This document shows positions 1 through 8,028 of a DNA stretch of 64,000 nucleotides, one piece after another (position 1 is the first letter of the stretch; each line of letters opens with the position of its first letter). Location: assembly GCA_028285415.1 (NCBI GenBank), contig JANQPF010000005.1, positions 186,001 through 250,000 on the forward strand, read 5' to 3'. The position numbers and the translations under genes are program-made. Below the pieces are notes generated by a model. The model saw nothing but the letters and a program-made list of their open reading frames with translations. It was not told the origin of the DNA and searched no databases. Origin of the DNA: Pseudomonadales bacterium (GTDB lineage: Bacteria > Pseudomonadota > Gammaproteobacteria > Pseudomonadales > Azotimanducaceae).

Positions 1-419
1 TCGGGTCGGACGGGAGGGATGTCACCCAACGGCCAGTCACCGCCGTACATTCTGCTCCAAAGTCCGGTTGGCCCGAACATGACGACGTTGACGCCATCCG
101 CAAGCGTCTCACCCGACTCGAGGCCTTCAGATAGAAGCGACTTAAGCTCCTGGTGTGCGTCAAACTGATCTATGGATCGACTCATGCGGGTGAGGGTGAT
201 GTGGTAGGCATCGTCACCCGAACAGCTCAACGTCCAGCGCGTCACGGAGCCGCCGTTCTCGAGGAATTCCGGATCACCCATTGCCAGCCCGGGAGAAGCG
301 CATTCTCCACCGCTGGCCTCCACCCATTCCATTGCCAGTGCTTGCGGGTCGCTCGAGTCGGAACAGCCGAACAGCAAGGCTGCGCCTGCCAGTGTGAAAG
401 CGAGTGTTCTGCAGGTCAC
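1..419 (-). CDS. Partial lipoprotein, runs off the left edge
   Basis: From a GTG at 417-419, with GGGGGA about ten bases upstream, the minus-strand frame stays open to the window edge, so the C-terminus is missing. It begins with a lipoprotein signal with lipobox LLFGC (Cys19) and a Ser/Asp-rich mature start, so it is expected in the envelope as an acylated protein. Cys40 and Cys66 could form a disulfide. I recognise no family. No ATG exists in a better place and the frame upstream has no other start, which supports the GTG. No attC is visible between it and the next gene. Confidence 0.6.
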   Translation of the reverse strand, partial: MTCRTLAFTLAGAALLFGCSDSSDPQALAMEWVEASGGECASPGLAMGDPEFLENGGSVTRWTLSCSGDDAYHITLTRMSRSIDQFDAHQELKSLLSEGLESGETLADGVNVVMFGPTGLWSRMYGGDWPLGDIPPVRP

Positions 420-499
420 GTCTGAGTCCCCCGTCTCTGAAAAACGCACAGGAATACGTCGAGCGAATCCATTACGTCGTATCGTCTGGCATCCAAGGC

Positions 500-922
500 T
501 CACTCCAGCAGGATTGCCCAACAGTTTTGGACGGCGTGCAGCATGGCGATGGTCCAGTAGGCTGATCCATCTTTGATGAGCCGAAAGTAATATGCAACCG
601 CGTAAACGATCGCGCTGGGCAACGTATAGACGCAATACCAGATACCGTTTGTTATGTGCAGCCCGGAAAAAACGATGGTCGACACCAGGATCGGGAACAG
701 TGGGTTCGTTGTGAACAGCCGTGCAAGGTGAATGGGTCCGGTCTGGGCAAGAAGGGTCTCGACGAGGGGGGCAATGACAACGGCGGTCAAAACCAGGCTG
801 GCAAACGACAAGCTCTCGAGCCCTGCCATGTTGTGATGGGCACCTGCGGTTGCGATCAGCAAAGAAGCGAAGCTGTACTGCAGGACGAACGTTGCCGTTC
901 CGGTGATCACCGCGAACGGCAC
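500..922 (-). CDS. CPBP-type intramembrane protease (CAAX protease-like)
   Basis: A 140-residue membrane protein with the intramembrane glutamic protease motifs in order: a weak first motif around Glu55 (VET instead of the usual double Glu), FxxxH (Phe85-His89) and HxxxN (His129-Asn133). Members cleave membrane-embedded substrates and some process bacteriocins or phage-defence components; the substrate here is unknown. The chosen start is a GTG, yet the frame stays open about 44 codons further upstream with protein-like sequence and no ATG/GTG/TTG, so the true start may have been lost by a frameshift. The degenerate first motif leaves activity uncertain. Confidence 0.6.
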   Translation of the reverse strand: MPFAVITGTATFVLQYSFASLLIATAGAHHNMAGLESLSFASLVLTAVVIAPLVETLLAQTGPIHLARLFTTNPLFPILVSTIVFSGLHITNGIWYCVYTLPSAIVYAVAYYFRLIKDGSAYWTIAMLHAVQNCWAILLE

Positions 923-1181
923 CCTGGGAAGCTCTAGCCAGCGCTTTATTTGGGAATACGTATCGATGACAGGTAATGCTGTGTGGACGTACGGTAATCC
1001 ATCCGACGCTACGCGTGGATGCTCTCCAATTCTAGTTCTTGCTTCATCCCCACGTCAGGTCATCATGCGGCTATGGCAGGCGACGATTTGCCAAGTACGC
1101 CCCAGTGCCGCAAGCCAACCTGGCTGCAACGGGTCGAAAGGCTGAATTACAAACCATATTTGCAATCGGAGAGGAGGAACG
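923..1181. other. Gap between divergent genes
   Basis: This 259-base gap separates the leftward CPBP gene from the rightward CsaA-like gene and must hold both promoters. Positions about 923-1054 continue the open CPBP frame without a start. A strong Shine-Dalgarno run (GGAGAGGAGG) precedes the ATG at 1182. No recognisable attC site is present. Confidence 0.4.
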
Positions 1182-1520
1182 ATGGAAGAGATCAGCTGGT
1201 CCGAATTCGAGAAAGTTGAACTCCGCGTTGGTCGAGTCGTCAGCGCTGAATCGTTTCCCGAAGCAAGGAAACCCGCGTACATCCTCCACGTCGACTTCGG
1301 CGACGCTCTGGGCATCAAGAAGTCGAGCGCTCAGATAACGGACCTGTACGAGCTGGATGCCCTCGTGGGCAAACTTGTGGTCGCCGTCGTCAACTTCCCG
1401 AAGAAGCAGATAGGGCCTGTCATGTCCGAATGCCTCGTCACCGGCTTCCATAATGGGGAAGGTCACGTCTCGCTTTGTGTGCCTGACGGTGAGGTGCCTC
1501 TCGGCTCGAAATTGCTGTGA
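1182..1520 (+). CDS. csaA: CsaA-like tRNA-binding domain protein
   Basis: The 112-residue product is a stand-alone OB-fold tRNA-binding domain, the full length of CsaA proteins, with the family's N-terminal pattern (ELRVGRV), the NFPKKQIG stretch and a C-terminal PDGEVPLGSKL-type end. CsaA is a cytosolic homodimer described as a chaperone that also binds tRNA. It is one of only three rightward genes in the cassette region, and its own strong ribosome-binding site suggests a private promoter. A second tRNA-binding domain of a different subfamily is at 7022-7444. Confidence 0.85.
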   Translation: MEEISWSEFEKVELRVGRVVSAESFPEARKPAYILHVDFGDALGIKKSSAQITDLYELDALVGKLVVAVVNFPKKQIGPVMSECLVTGFHNGEGHVSLCVPDGEVPLGSKLL

Positions 1521-1560
1521 TCGCAGCCTCGCCCGATACCTTGGTCGGTTTGATCGGCCG

Positions 1561-2052
1561 CTAGTTGCTACATGAGTCGGCTGCGCTGGTCCGTTTTCGC
1601 AAGATGAACAGTAAGCACGTGTTCGTATCGAAGTCGGTTGGTCGCCTGTCCGGGGGGTTGTCTGCGATGCAGAGGCTCGCAATTCCGTCGGAGAGTTTGT
1701 AGATGCCGAGAGACGCAATACCCACAATCTCTGGATCTCCAGGGGCTTCGACGGGTGTGTGATCAAACCGTTTTGGCGTTGTATCGGTTTGCGCGGTCCA
1801 CGTCCCCGATTCGAACCAATTCCCTCCTGAAGTGATGGAGAAAGTCCCTTCAGCGTGGAAAGAGTAAACCGAAGCCCCATCTCCGCACAGACCCAGATCA
1901 CCGGTAACGTCGATTCCGTTTTCGATGATTGAGATCAACTCCCAGTCACCGACGAGTTCCTGGTCGGCTGCGTCCATCGGATCGGTTGCCGTCGCGAGTG
2001 CGGGCACAAGAACGTTGAGTAGCAACGAGAGAGCGATGACCTTCGGTTTCAT
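1561..2052 (-). CDS. Exported protein of unknown function, lipocalin-like pattern
   Basis: Starting at the ATG at 2050-2052 gives a clear signal peptide (MKPK then a hydrophobic run ending ALATA) and about 140 mature residues. The frame is open further upstream but that extension would bury the signal. The mature part has the pattern LVGDWELI ... YSFHAEGTFSI ... ESGTW, typical of small lipocalin-like beta-barrel domains that begin with a GxW motif. Four cysteines suggest disulfides in the periplasm. No assigned function. It is convergent with the CsaA-like gene, 40 bases away. Confidence 0.6.
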   Translation of the reverse strand: MKPKVIALSLLLNVLVPALATATDPMDAADQELVGDWELISIIENGIDVTGDLGLCGDGASVYSFHAEGTFSITSGGNWFESGTWTAQTDTTPKRFDHTPVEAPGDPEIVGIASLGIYKLSDGIASLCIADNPPDRRPTDFDTNTCLLFILRKRTSAADSCSN

Positions 2053-2086
2053 GGCCGGTAACACCGCTCCAATGGGTTGTCGCCGG

Positions 2087-2425
2087 TCACTGGTTGTCAA
2101 CTCGAACCGTAGAGACCTCGCGGTTCAGTGCAGCGACGAAGTCCGGGACAATCTGGTGTACCCAGGCTGGCTCGCGATGCCGGATCATGAGCCAGAAGAG
2201 ATTCTTGACGTCCCAGAAGGTTGCGTCCAGTAACCCAGGTTCATGCGGGTCTCGCTTGAAATGCCAATGTACGGAGTTGGGATATTTTTTCCGCGAGTAA
2301 GAACCGATGTGAGAAATGTATAGACCGACGGATTCGCAGGCGCGTTCTATGGCACGTTGCAAGTCGGAACTCGAGATGTCGCCTGGCAACGCGATGTAGT
2401 GATCGTCAGATTTTTTCTCGGGCAT
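2087..2425 (-). CDS. Hypothetical cytosolic protein
   Basis: The ATG at 2423-2425 begins a 112-residue protein (MPEKKSDD...). The open frame goes 13 codons further, with a less convincing upstream start. No signal peptide or membrane segment is visible; it is rich in His/Trp and charged residues in the middle (HWHFKRDPHEP). I do not recognise the family. It lies 34 bases upstream of the exported protein gene on the same strand, with no attC between them, so the two may share a transcript. Confidence 0.5.
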   Translation of the reverse strand: MPEKKSDDHYIALPGDISSSDLQRAIERACESVGLYISHIGSYSRKKYPNSVHWHFKRDPHEPGLLDATFWDVKNLFWLMIRHREPAWVHQIVPDFVAALNREVSTVRVDNQ

Positions 2426-2522
2426 GGTTGAAACGCCTCGGGTGAACCGAAGCTGATATGTCACAGGAACTTTTGAATCTTGGCAAGCACGGTAGGTGAC
2501 GTTTGGCGAAGCGCGTTGGACA

Positions 2523-2957
2523 TCATCTGTCAGATTCCAGGTGCTTGCTCATGCTGATGCGATCTTCGGTATCGTAACCAATGCTCGCGTAGAAACCCGC
2601 GGCGGGATCGTTCTGCGCTCTGACCTGGAGATTCAGCTTGACGCATCCACGTTCAGTCAGCGCCCGCTCGGCTGCATCCATCAGGAGGCGACCGACACCC
2701 TGTCCCCGATAGTCGGGATGGGAAGCCACTTTATGAACCCAACCTCGAACGCCATCGTATCCGGCAATCGCGGTGCCGATCAGCCTGTTCGCATCCAGGC
2801 AGACAAAGAAGAGTTCAGGCTGAGTGGTGAGCTTCTGTCTGATGAGTGCGCGTGATTCGTTCCAGGGTGGCTCGTCTGGAAAAGTCAGTTCCCAGAGTGA
2901 AACGACGTCCCCTTCGTCTGAAGGTTCAAAGGGTCGAACTTGAAGCGAATTTTCCAT
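2523..2957 (-). CDS. GNAT family N-acetyltransferase
   Basis: A 144-residue GNAT: N-terminal RPFEPSDE strand, a central VASHPDYRGQGVGRLL acetyl-CoA-binding motif (motif A, Q/RxxGxG/A type) and a C-terminal AAGFYASIGY motif B. The size and the HPDYRGQGVG signature match small YpeA/RimI-like acetyltransferases; the acceptor cannot be told. Starts with ATG, leftward like most of the array. No complete attC borders it. Confidence 0.85.
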   Translation of the reverse strand: MENSLQVRPFEPSDEGDVVSLWELTFPDEPPWNESRALIRQKLTTQPELFFVCLDANRLIGTAIAGYDGVRGWVHKVASHPDYRGQGVGRLLMDAAERALTERGCVKLNLQVRAQNDPAAGFYASIGYDTEDRISMSKHLESDR

Positions 2958-3030
2958 GTCGTCTAGCTCCGTCAGCGCGGCCGGTCACGAAGTCCCTATG
3001 ACCATCTCCGTCTGATCCCCGCATTGAGCG

Positions 3031-3528
3031 CTATTGATCCGCGGTGAAGAGCACATATCTCCCGTCCTCCGCCGCTCGCTGGTACAGCGCCCGCACGTCT
3101 TGAAACCAGGACCAGGTGTACTCCAGATCATCATCGTCCAGAACAGCGTCGTAGTCTCTGGCCGGTATCGCAAAATATCTACTGTGGAAATCGTTGTTGT
3201 CGATTGTCGTCAGGACGCTGGCGATCTCGGCAACCTGGGCGGGGGACTTCAGGCTCATGATGAAGTCGTTGCCGGAGTAGAGTTGCTCGCCACCTAGCAC
3301 AGTGTGGTTCAGCGGATACTCGCCGCCGTCCCAAGTCAGATAGCCGTCAGAGAGGGTGCGATGCATCGCATCCCAGGACTTGTCTGACGCCGCGGCATGG
3401 TCCGTGTCGTAGAGTTCCTCTTCGACGTGCTCCAGTACGAAGTTCAATTTCTCTTGATCCGTCTGGAGCGAGCGCAGCTGCTCTACATGGTTCGCTTCGA
3501 TTGCGAAATGAACGCCGAGGCAGCTCAC
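3031..3528 (-). CDS. YfbM/DUF1877 family protein
   Basis: A 165-residue soluble acidic protein starting MSCLGVHFAI, with the features of DUF1877 (E. coli YfbM): the N-terminal xLG(V)xFAI segment followed by a helix, a LDKSWDAMHxxLS-like segment, the GGExLYS/NDFIxSL stretch and a Trp-rich C-terminus. Function of the family is unknown. Stand-alone gene, leftward, no recognisable attC beside it. Confidence 0.75.
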   Translation of the reverse strand: MSCLGVHFAIEANHVEQLRSLQTDQEKLNFVLEHVEEELYDTDHAAASDKSWDAMHRTLSDGYLTWDGGEYPLNHTVLGGEQLYSGNDFIMSLKSPAQVAEIASVLTTIDNNDFHSRYFAIPARDYDAVLDDDDLEYTWSWFQDVRALYQRAAEDGRYVLFTADQ

Positions 3529-3588
3529 GTACGATGACCCAAGTGCTCCAGCCGCTCGTCAGACAGCTGGTGGAGAGAACCTACCGCG

Positions 3589-3957
3589 CTAGCCCATGAA
3601 AAACGCATTGAGTTTGTTACCCTCGAGGTCTCTGAAATACCCGGCATAGAAACCGTCGCCTCGTGGTCCGGGTGCGCCTTCGTCTGCACCGCCGAGCTCT
3701 ATGGCCTTGTTGTAGATGGCCTGTACTTCTTCTTCGGATTTGGCTCGTATCGCTACCATGACCCCGTTTCCAATGGTCGCCGCGTTTCCATCGTATGGCT
3801 TGGTCACTGCCAGGGCAGAATCGTCGAGTGACGTGCCCCAGAGTATGAACGTGCCCAAATCCATTATTCTGGAGGCGCCACAGACCGCAAACAGAGCATC
3901 GTAGAACTGCGCCGCTTCCTCCAAATTGTTTGCGCCAAGGGTTGTGTATCCAATCAT
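3589..3957 (-). CDS. VOC (glyoxalase/bleomycin resistance-like) protein
   Basis: A 122-residue vicinal-oxygen-chelate fold: begins IGYTTLGANNLEEAAQFY, the usual first beta-alpha unit, and ends YFRDLEGNKLNAFF, the usual last strand. The metal-binding His/Glu positions are not obvious (Thr where His is common, Asn near the end), so it may be a non-metal or binding-only member. Many VOC proteins of this size are annotated as lyase or antibiotic-resistance-like without proof. A second VOC cassette at 35278-35724 keeps the metal triad. Confidence 0.8.
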   Translation of the reverse strand: MIGYTTLGANNLEEAAQFYDALFAVCGASRIMDLGTFILWGTSLDDSALAVTKPYDGNAATIGNGVMVAIRAKSEEEVQAIYNKAIELGGADEGAPGPRGDGFYAGYFRDLEGNKLNAFFMG

Positions 3958-4094
3958 CGTTTCTGCTCCCGTCTGGTGAGGAGTCGATCGGGTCCAGCTC
4001 CTCAGTTGCTGATCTCAACCTTCAGTCAACGACGTTTGTTTTGCAATGGCATCGCCTGGTTCCCTGGCGTTCGATGGGTTTCCCCTCAAACGAC

Positions 4095-4502
4095 TCAGTC
4101 TCCGCGTTCGATCACCCCGATGACAGGACCAAACGCAACACCCTCATATTCTTTTGGAGAAAGGGAGGTCATGGTTTCGAGCACCAGAGCGGTGTATTCC
4201 TCGAATGCTGGAATCTGATGTTGCTCGAGCGTATCTCTCAATGCCGGGGCGTGCCGTTCCAGAATGAAGTTGGCTTTGACCCGGATTCGCCGTTCAAACG
4301 GCCATCGGGCTTTCAACCCTTCCTTTTTGAGCATGGACTTGATCTCGTTGATCGCGTCCAGCATCAATGGATCGAAAGAACCGACCTGGGCCTCAGTCAA
4401 ACCGATGCTCTTGTAGGCTACGCGAATGTCGTCAGGTATGACCGCTTCGAGGTCCGTCTCAGCCACCGCGGTTCCGGTGAAGGCTAGTAGAACGGCGCAC
4501 AA
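4095..4502 (-). CDS. Exported helical protein of unknown function
   Basis: The frame is open from 4760, but a signal peptide (LLCAVLLAFTGTAVAE) starts only near residue 86 of that frame, just left of an attC half site at 4520-4545. Because cassette genes start just after this box, the TTG at 4500-4502 is the likely start, giving about 135 residues. The mature part is helical and charged, with no cysteine. No family recognised. The upstream open part (to 4760) would cross the recombination site. Confidence 0.45.
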   Translation of the reverse strand: MCAVLLAFTGTAVAETDLEAVIPDDIRVAYKSIGLTEAQVGSFDPLMLDAINEIKSMLKKEGLKARWPFERRIRVKANFILERHAPALRDTLEQHQIPAFEEYTALVLETMTSLSPKEYEGVAFGPVIGVIERGD

Positions 4503-4519
4503 GAGAATCCGCCCGGTTT

Positions 4520-4550
4520 GACGCCTGACGCCGCGGTGAACGGTTGCGTC
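4520..4550 (-). repeat. attC left half, degenerate
   Basis: GACGCCTGAC followed by GCCGCGGTGAAC matches the left end of the complete attC sites at 30264 and 32658 with few changes (core TAAC to TGAC). The matching right half is not found before the next gene, so this looks like a decayed or truncated site. Confidence 0.5.
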
Positions 4551-4737
4551 ATGCCCGAAACCTGCACATCTGAATTCGATGGAGGGAATATCCAACACGT
4601 TGTTCAACTCTGCAGGATGGATGTCGAGATCATCCAGACCAAAGATTGTGAATTCTGCTACCGGAATATTGATGCCAGGGCGAGCCGGTGTCCATACGGT
4701 AGTGGCGTGTTTGAGGTTCGACGAAAGCTCAGCGTAG

Positions 4738-5034
4738 CTATTGCATCGGTAGATAGACAATCAAAGTTCCCGCAGCAGCAAACAGGAAAGTCAGTGCGAA
4801 GACTTTGTTGACCGTATTTCGCTGATACGTGTTGTCCATCAGGCAGACGTACATGCCAACGGCTGGGACCAGAATTGACAAAATGGTCGTTGGAATGGGT
4901 AGCCAGTTCAGTACGACGAAGCAAAGCGCTGCGCCGGCCTGCTTCAGCACTGGTATCTCATAGGCAAAGACCTTGCACGCAATGAAAACACCTGCGAAGG
5001 TGATTACACCAAGAACGAGTAGATCGATCAGCAT
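4738..5034 (-). CDS. Small membrane protein, three to four helices
   Basis: 98 residues with hydrophobic segments at about 3-22, 32-60 (long, possibly two) and 78-96, so an inner-membrane protein. Starts with ATG; no conserved motif recognised. One of many cassette genes for small membrane proteins without known relatives. Confidence 0.55.
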   Translation of the reverse strand: MLIDLLVLGVITFAGVFIACKVFAYEIPVLKQAGAALCFVVLNWLPIPTTILSILVPAVGMYVCLMDNTYQRNTVNKVFALTFLFAAAGTLIVYLPMQ

Positions 5035-5072
5035 CAGTTACTTACTTGCCTTGAACAATTCTGGTGGTTCGA

Positions 5073-5115
5073 TTGACGAATAGTCACGCGTCGGTAGGAT
5101 TAGGTTCAGCGGTTC
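5073..5115 (-). repeat. Possible decayed attC right half
   Basis: Read leftward, CGTGACGAACCGCTGAACC resembles the R end of the attC at 33345-33464 (CCTAACGAACCGTTGAAC). The stop codon of the gene at 5117 lies next to it, as in intact cassettes. The rest of the site cannot be followed. Confidence 0.3.
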
Positions 5116-5116
5116 G

Positions 5117-5782
5117 TCACGCGCCATTAAGCTCCCCTTCGAGATTTCTGTGCAATACCGTCACAACGGTCGCTTTGCCGTCGTTAGAGGTCGAAGAGAT
5201 GGATGTGCCGTTGAATTCCCGGTACCAGTCGTTCGAACGCATTTGCGACATCATGGTGTTCCATTGCTGGTGTCCTTCGTATCCGAAAGCCTGTATCTCG
5301 CACAAACTTGATTTGCAGATGATGTGGTTGATTGAAAATGCTTCCACAAAATCGTGCGCCAGCAGGTATTCGGATATGAGCGATTCCATGGTTGGGGCCC
5401 AGTCCGGGTCGATTTCTTCAAGTTCCAGGTCTCGATGGAGCTCAGCCATGGTCCTTCGCGCCGAAGAGCGCTTGATTAACTCCTCGTGTTCGTGGCTCGT
5501 TGGCACGGGGACTGTCGATGTTCTTTGATCTGCCTGTGCGGGAAGGGGTGCGGTAGGCTCCGGTTGAGCAGGCTCGTCCGGTCCCGCTGTTATCGAACTG
5601 GCGTCTGCTGCAACAATCGCTGTGCGTTGGGGCATGGTCGGGCTCGATACGCTCTTCGTGGCAGAGGTTTGTGACGGATCGACTACATGGGTCTGGGAGG
5701 TTACTTCCGCTTCCGGAGTCGATACGTACCAGAAGAGTGATGCCGCTAAGGCGCCGATGATCACTCCGAGTGTAAATTTCAT
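5117..5782 (-). CDS. Membrane-anchored or exported protein of unknown function
   Basis: 221 residues: one N-terminal hydrophobic segment (about 4-20, KFTLGVIIGALAASLFW) that could be an anchor or uncleaved signal, a Pro/Thr/Ser/Gln-rich low-complexity linker (about 22-95), then a compact C-terminal domain with two cysteines three apart (ICKSSLCEI) probably forming a disulfide. This layout suits a periplasmic domain tethered to the inner membrane. No family named. The gene ends in a decayed attC. Confidence 0.55.
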   Translation of the reverse strand: MKFTLGVIIGALAASLFWYVSTPEAEVTSQTHVVDPSQTSATKSVSSPTMPQRTAIVAADASSITAGPDEPAQPEPTAPLPAQADQRTSTVPVPTSHEHEELIKRSSARRTMAELHRDLELEEIDPDWAPTMESLISEYLLAHDFVEAFSINHIICKSSLCEIQAFGYEGHQQWNTMMSQMRSNDWYREFNGTSISSTSNDGKATVVTVLHRNLEGELNGA

Positions 5783-5875
5783 AGGCCTTACCTGGCTGAA
5801 GTAGACATCACGAACCCTGCTACTGCGTCGATCTGCGCACGCTAAGTGCCGCGTTCTGCGTCACTTTGGACAAGC

Positions 5876-6175
5876 TCATGTGAACCATCGCATGTGTATG
5901 AAAAAACCCAGCATAAAGCCACTCATGGCGATAATCATGTACCTCGTAATGTCTTTGTCAGCCTGCTTACGCGCCCGCCATTTGTCCATGAAGTCTTTGC
6001 CGTGCTGATGCTTTCGAGTAAGGAAAGGGCTGATGATGATGATAAATACGATCAGCCCGATTCGAGCCGAAAATTCTTCGTCCCATCGTCTGGCGTCGAG
6101 TGCGAAGTCGATTGCAAAAGCGGTGCAGATTCCGATTATGCCTACGCTGACGATCCAGTAGACGACGCGAATCAA
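5876..6175 (-). CDS. Small membrane protein
   Basis: 99 residues from a TTG at 6173-6175, with hydrophobic segments at about 3-25, 38-52 and 79-96. Basic residues between the second and third suggest a cytosolic loop. No recognised family. The 90-base gap to the left contains a short stretch (about 5805-5862) vaguely like a decayed attC. Confidence 0.5.
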   Translation of the reverse strand: MIRVVYWIVSVGIIGICTAFAIDFALDARRWDEEFSARIGLIVFIIIISPFLTRKHQHGKDFMDKWRARKQADKDITRYMIIAMSGFMLGFFIHMRWFT

Positions 6176-6245
6176 CGCTGAAGATTTCGCGTTGCATGAG
6201 TGAGGGGCGGCTGCAGGCAGTCCATCCTGGATTGCAAATTGTGCA

Positions 6246-6575
6246 TCACTTGCCGAGAAAACACCTGGCTATTGCCTCGGGATTGCGTTGCACCCCCGCG
6301 GCATGAGAAATCATGGCGCACTTCAAGATCGCCGCTTGCGCTTGTGGCAGGAGCGGCTCCCCATATTCCGCTAAGAACGTTAAGTCGGCACATTGTGGTC
6401 GGTGTGCTTCCATATCGCTCTTGCACGTTTGGGCATCGACTGCGGTGCATTCAAGGTAGCGTGGGTTGGAGCAGAGGTATTCAGTGACTCTACTGAACTC
6501 GAAGTCCTGATCGAGGACTTCGGTGGACGCGTTGCCCGCGAATAAGAAAGCAAACACTAAAACAACCGAGCGCAC
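6246..6575 (-). CDS. Exported cysteine-rich hypothetical protein
   Basis: From the GTG at 6573-6575 the product starts with a signal peptide (VRSVVLVFAFLFAGNAS) and has about 85 mature residues with seven cysteines, which suggests a disulfide-stabilised periplasmic domain. The frame is open up to 6746, but that part crosses an attC-like site (6582-6645) and overlaps the next gene, so it is not used. No family recognised. Confidence 0.5.
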   Translation of the reverse strand: MRSVVLVFAFLFAGNASTEVLDQDFEFSRVTEYLCSNPRYLECTAVDAQTCKSDMEAHRPQCADLTFLAEYGEPLLPQAQAAILKCAMISHAAGVQRNPEAIARCFLGK

Positions 6576-6581
6576 CTGTAT

Positions 6582-6645
6582 GGCGCTCACCACGCTGTCG
6601 GGCTTTGGGTTTGAAGCGCTCAATTTGTTGCGCCGTTGTAGCGCC
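6582..6645 (-). repeat. Divergent attC-like site
   Basis: GGCGCTCACC at the left and GTTGTAGCGCC at the right are near-complementary ends about 64 bases apart, between two leftward cassette genes. GCTCAAC-type outer boxes occur in better attC sites at 23555 and 25110, which supports reading this one as a diverged member. Confidence 0.4.
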
Positions 6646-6649
6646 CGGG

Positions 6650-6871
6650 TCACGAAAGATCGCTTCTTTTCTCTGTGGCGCCGTAGCTGGTTTCTTTGGC
6701 GGTTCTGCCGATGACATACAGAGGGCCCACCAACGGCAGGACCCACGCCAATATGAGCAGCAGCCCCTTACGCGCAAAGCTCAGAGTCGTTGATTCGACG
6801 ATTCGGGACGTTGCGATTGCCGCGAGGACAAAGCCACAGAAGAGTACGAACGAGAACAGTACCCCAGACAT
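6650..6871 (-). CDS. Small membrane protein, PLDc_N-like
   Basis: 73 residues with two hydrophobic segments (about 4-25 and 35-55). The second, LLLILAWVLPLVGPLYVI, resembles the short PLD-nuclease N-terminal type membrane module (WxxxPxxGPxxY). No catalytic domain follows, so any function is unknown. Its stop lies just inside the attC-like site to its left. Confidence 0.55.
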   Translation of the reverse strand: MSGVLFSFVLFCGFVLAAIATSRIVESTTLSFARKGLLLILAWVLPLVGPLYVIGRTAKETSYGATEKRSDLS

Positions 6872-7021
6872 TGATGCCGGCTCCCTACCCTGGGTGGGCT
6901 CTGATATTAACGCAACCTCGCTTTTTGTCGCAGTTGGTGGCTAGTAAGCGTCACTCTCCGGGCAATCGTGAGACGAAAAGCCCGGATTGTGTTGGCTGGT
7001 CCATGCGTCTTCGTGTAGGCA

Positions 7022-7444
7022 TCAACCAGCACGTGATCCGTTGGGAACGTCTTTTTCCGGAACGGCGAGCACAGGCGTAATGCCATCCGCATAACCGATG
7101 TCGAACAGCATTCCCTCTGATAACACGCCAGCCATTTCTCTTGGTTCGAGGTTAACGACAACCAGAACCTGAAGACCCACAATCTCCTCAGGGTTTTCCC
7201 GCTCGTTCTTTATTCCGGCTACGATTGAGCGGGTTTGGCCTCCTAGATCGACGGTGAGCTTCATGAGCTTTCTCGATGACGGAATGTCGTCGACGGAAAG
7301 TATTTCGGCGACGCGAACGTCGAGTTTATTGATGTCTTCGAGAGTTATGTCTGGCTTAACGTCTTTGATGATTGGATTCCCTGCTGGTAGGTAAGCGTTT
7401 GTTCGTGGATTGTCGCGTGTGAAGTGTGGGTCGTCAGGTTTCAT
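7022..7444 (-). CDS. tRNA-binding domain protein, MetG C-terminal-like
   Basis: Residues from about 30 on form an EMAP/MetRS-C type OB-fold: ITLEDINKLDVRVAEIL, MKLTVDLGG, RSIVAGI and LEPREMAGVLSEGM are hallmarks of the tRNA-binding domain at the end of methionyl-tRNA synthetase or of free-standing Arc1p/Trbp111-like proteins. The product (about 140 aa) has only this domain. The ATG at 7442-7444 overlaps the stop of the upstream lipoprotein gene by 11 bases, so the two are likely co-translated. A second, CsaA-type tRNA-binding protein is at 1182-1520. Confidence 0.8.
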   Translation of the reverse strand: MKPDDPHFTRDNPRTNAYLPAGNPIIKDVKPDITLEDINKLDVRVAEILSVDDIPSSRKLMKLTVDLGGQTRSIVAGIKNERENPEEIVGLQVLVVVNLEPREMAGVLSEGMLFDIGYADGITPVLAVPEKDVPNGSRAG

Positions 7445-7919
7445 CGGATGAGCCAAACGCGAAAACCCACCTCGGATTGGGATGAATGCCGATGTACTTG
7501 AGCTCGGTATGAGTCAGGATGGCCAGGAATCCCACAGTGTTCACTCGATTGCGTCCCGCTATCGGCTTATTCTCGCCCCTGATCAAACCTCCAATGGAGT
7601 CTATGTACTTCCAGAATGCGATCAATTCCCGGGTTCTCTGGTTTTGCAGTGCTAATTCTTCGTCTGTGCGTGGGTTGCGGTAGGGGTCTGAGAATTGCTT
7701 TGGCTCGGGTACATAAAGCTGGACGGAGATCTCTATTCCTTTCGAGTCGTCAATCTCGTGAACGATGGTGGCGAGATGGGCAATGTCCTCAGGCACGATC
7801 AAACCATCGTCCTTGATGACTTGGTACGGGCGGGGTGTGACCGTGGTGCAGCCCAACAGCAACGGCACGAGCAACAAGCCAGCTGTGCTGTATCGGACGA
7901 TTCTGTTTAGATCTTTCAT
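7434..7919 (-). CDS. Lipoprotein of unknown function
   Basis: 161 residues with a lipoprotein signal ending LLLGC (Cys24). The mature part is soluble and mixed alpha/beta; no family is recognised. Its 3' end (ACC TGA C) looks like the remnant of an attC box, but it overlaps the start of the tRNA-binding gene, so the pair now forms a two-gene unit. Confidence 0.6.
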   Translation of the reverse strand: MKDLNRIVRYSTAGLLLVPLLLGCTTVTPRPYQVIKDDGLIVPEDIAHLATIVHEIDDSKGIEISVQLYVPEPKQFSDPYRNPRTDEELALQNQRTRELIAFWKYIDSIGGLIRGENKPIAGRNRVNTVGFLAILTHTELKYIGIHPNPRWVFAFGSSDET

Positions 7920-7997
7920 GCCGGCTCCTGACTACGGACGTGCTTTGTTCGCCAGGTGCGAACCCCTAGTAGCAGCAGCGTGCGCCCGCGCAAGGCT

Positions 7998-8015
7998 GCC
8001 AGCCAACTTGCTGGC
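7998..8015. repeat. Short inverted repeat
   Basis: GCCAGC, six bases, then GCTGGC form a perfect 6-bp hairpin between two leftward genes. There is no T-run, so it may be an attC remnant rather than a terminator. Confidence 0.3.
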
Positions 8016-8028
8016 TCTCCATCATGGA

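Noticed and set aside
4503-4760. N-terminal extension of the exported gene at 4095
   Set aside because: It would place about 85 residues before the signal peptide and would translate through an attC half site.
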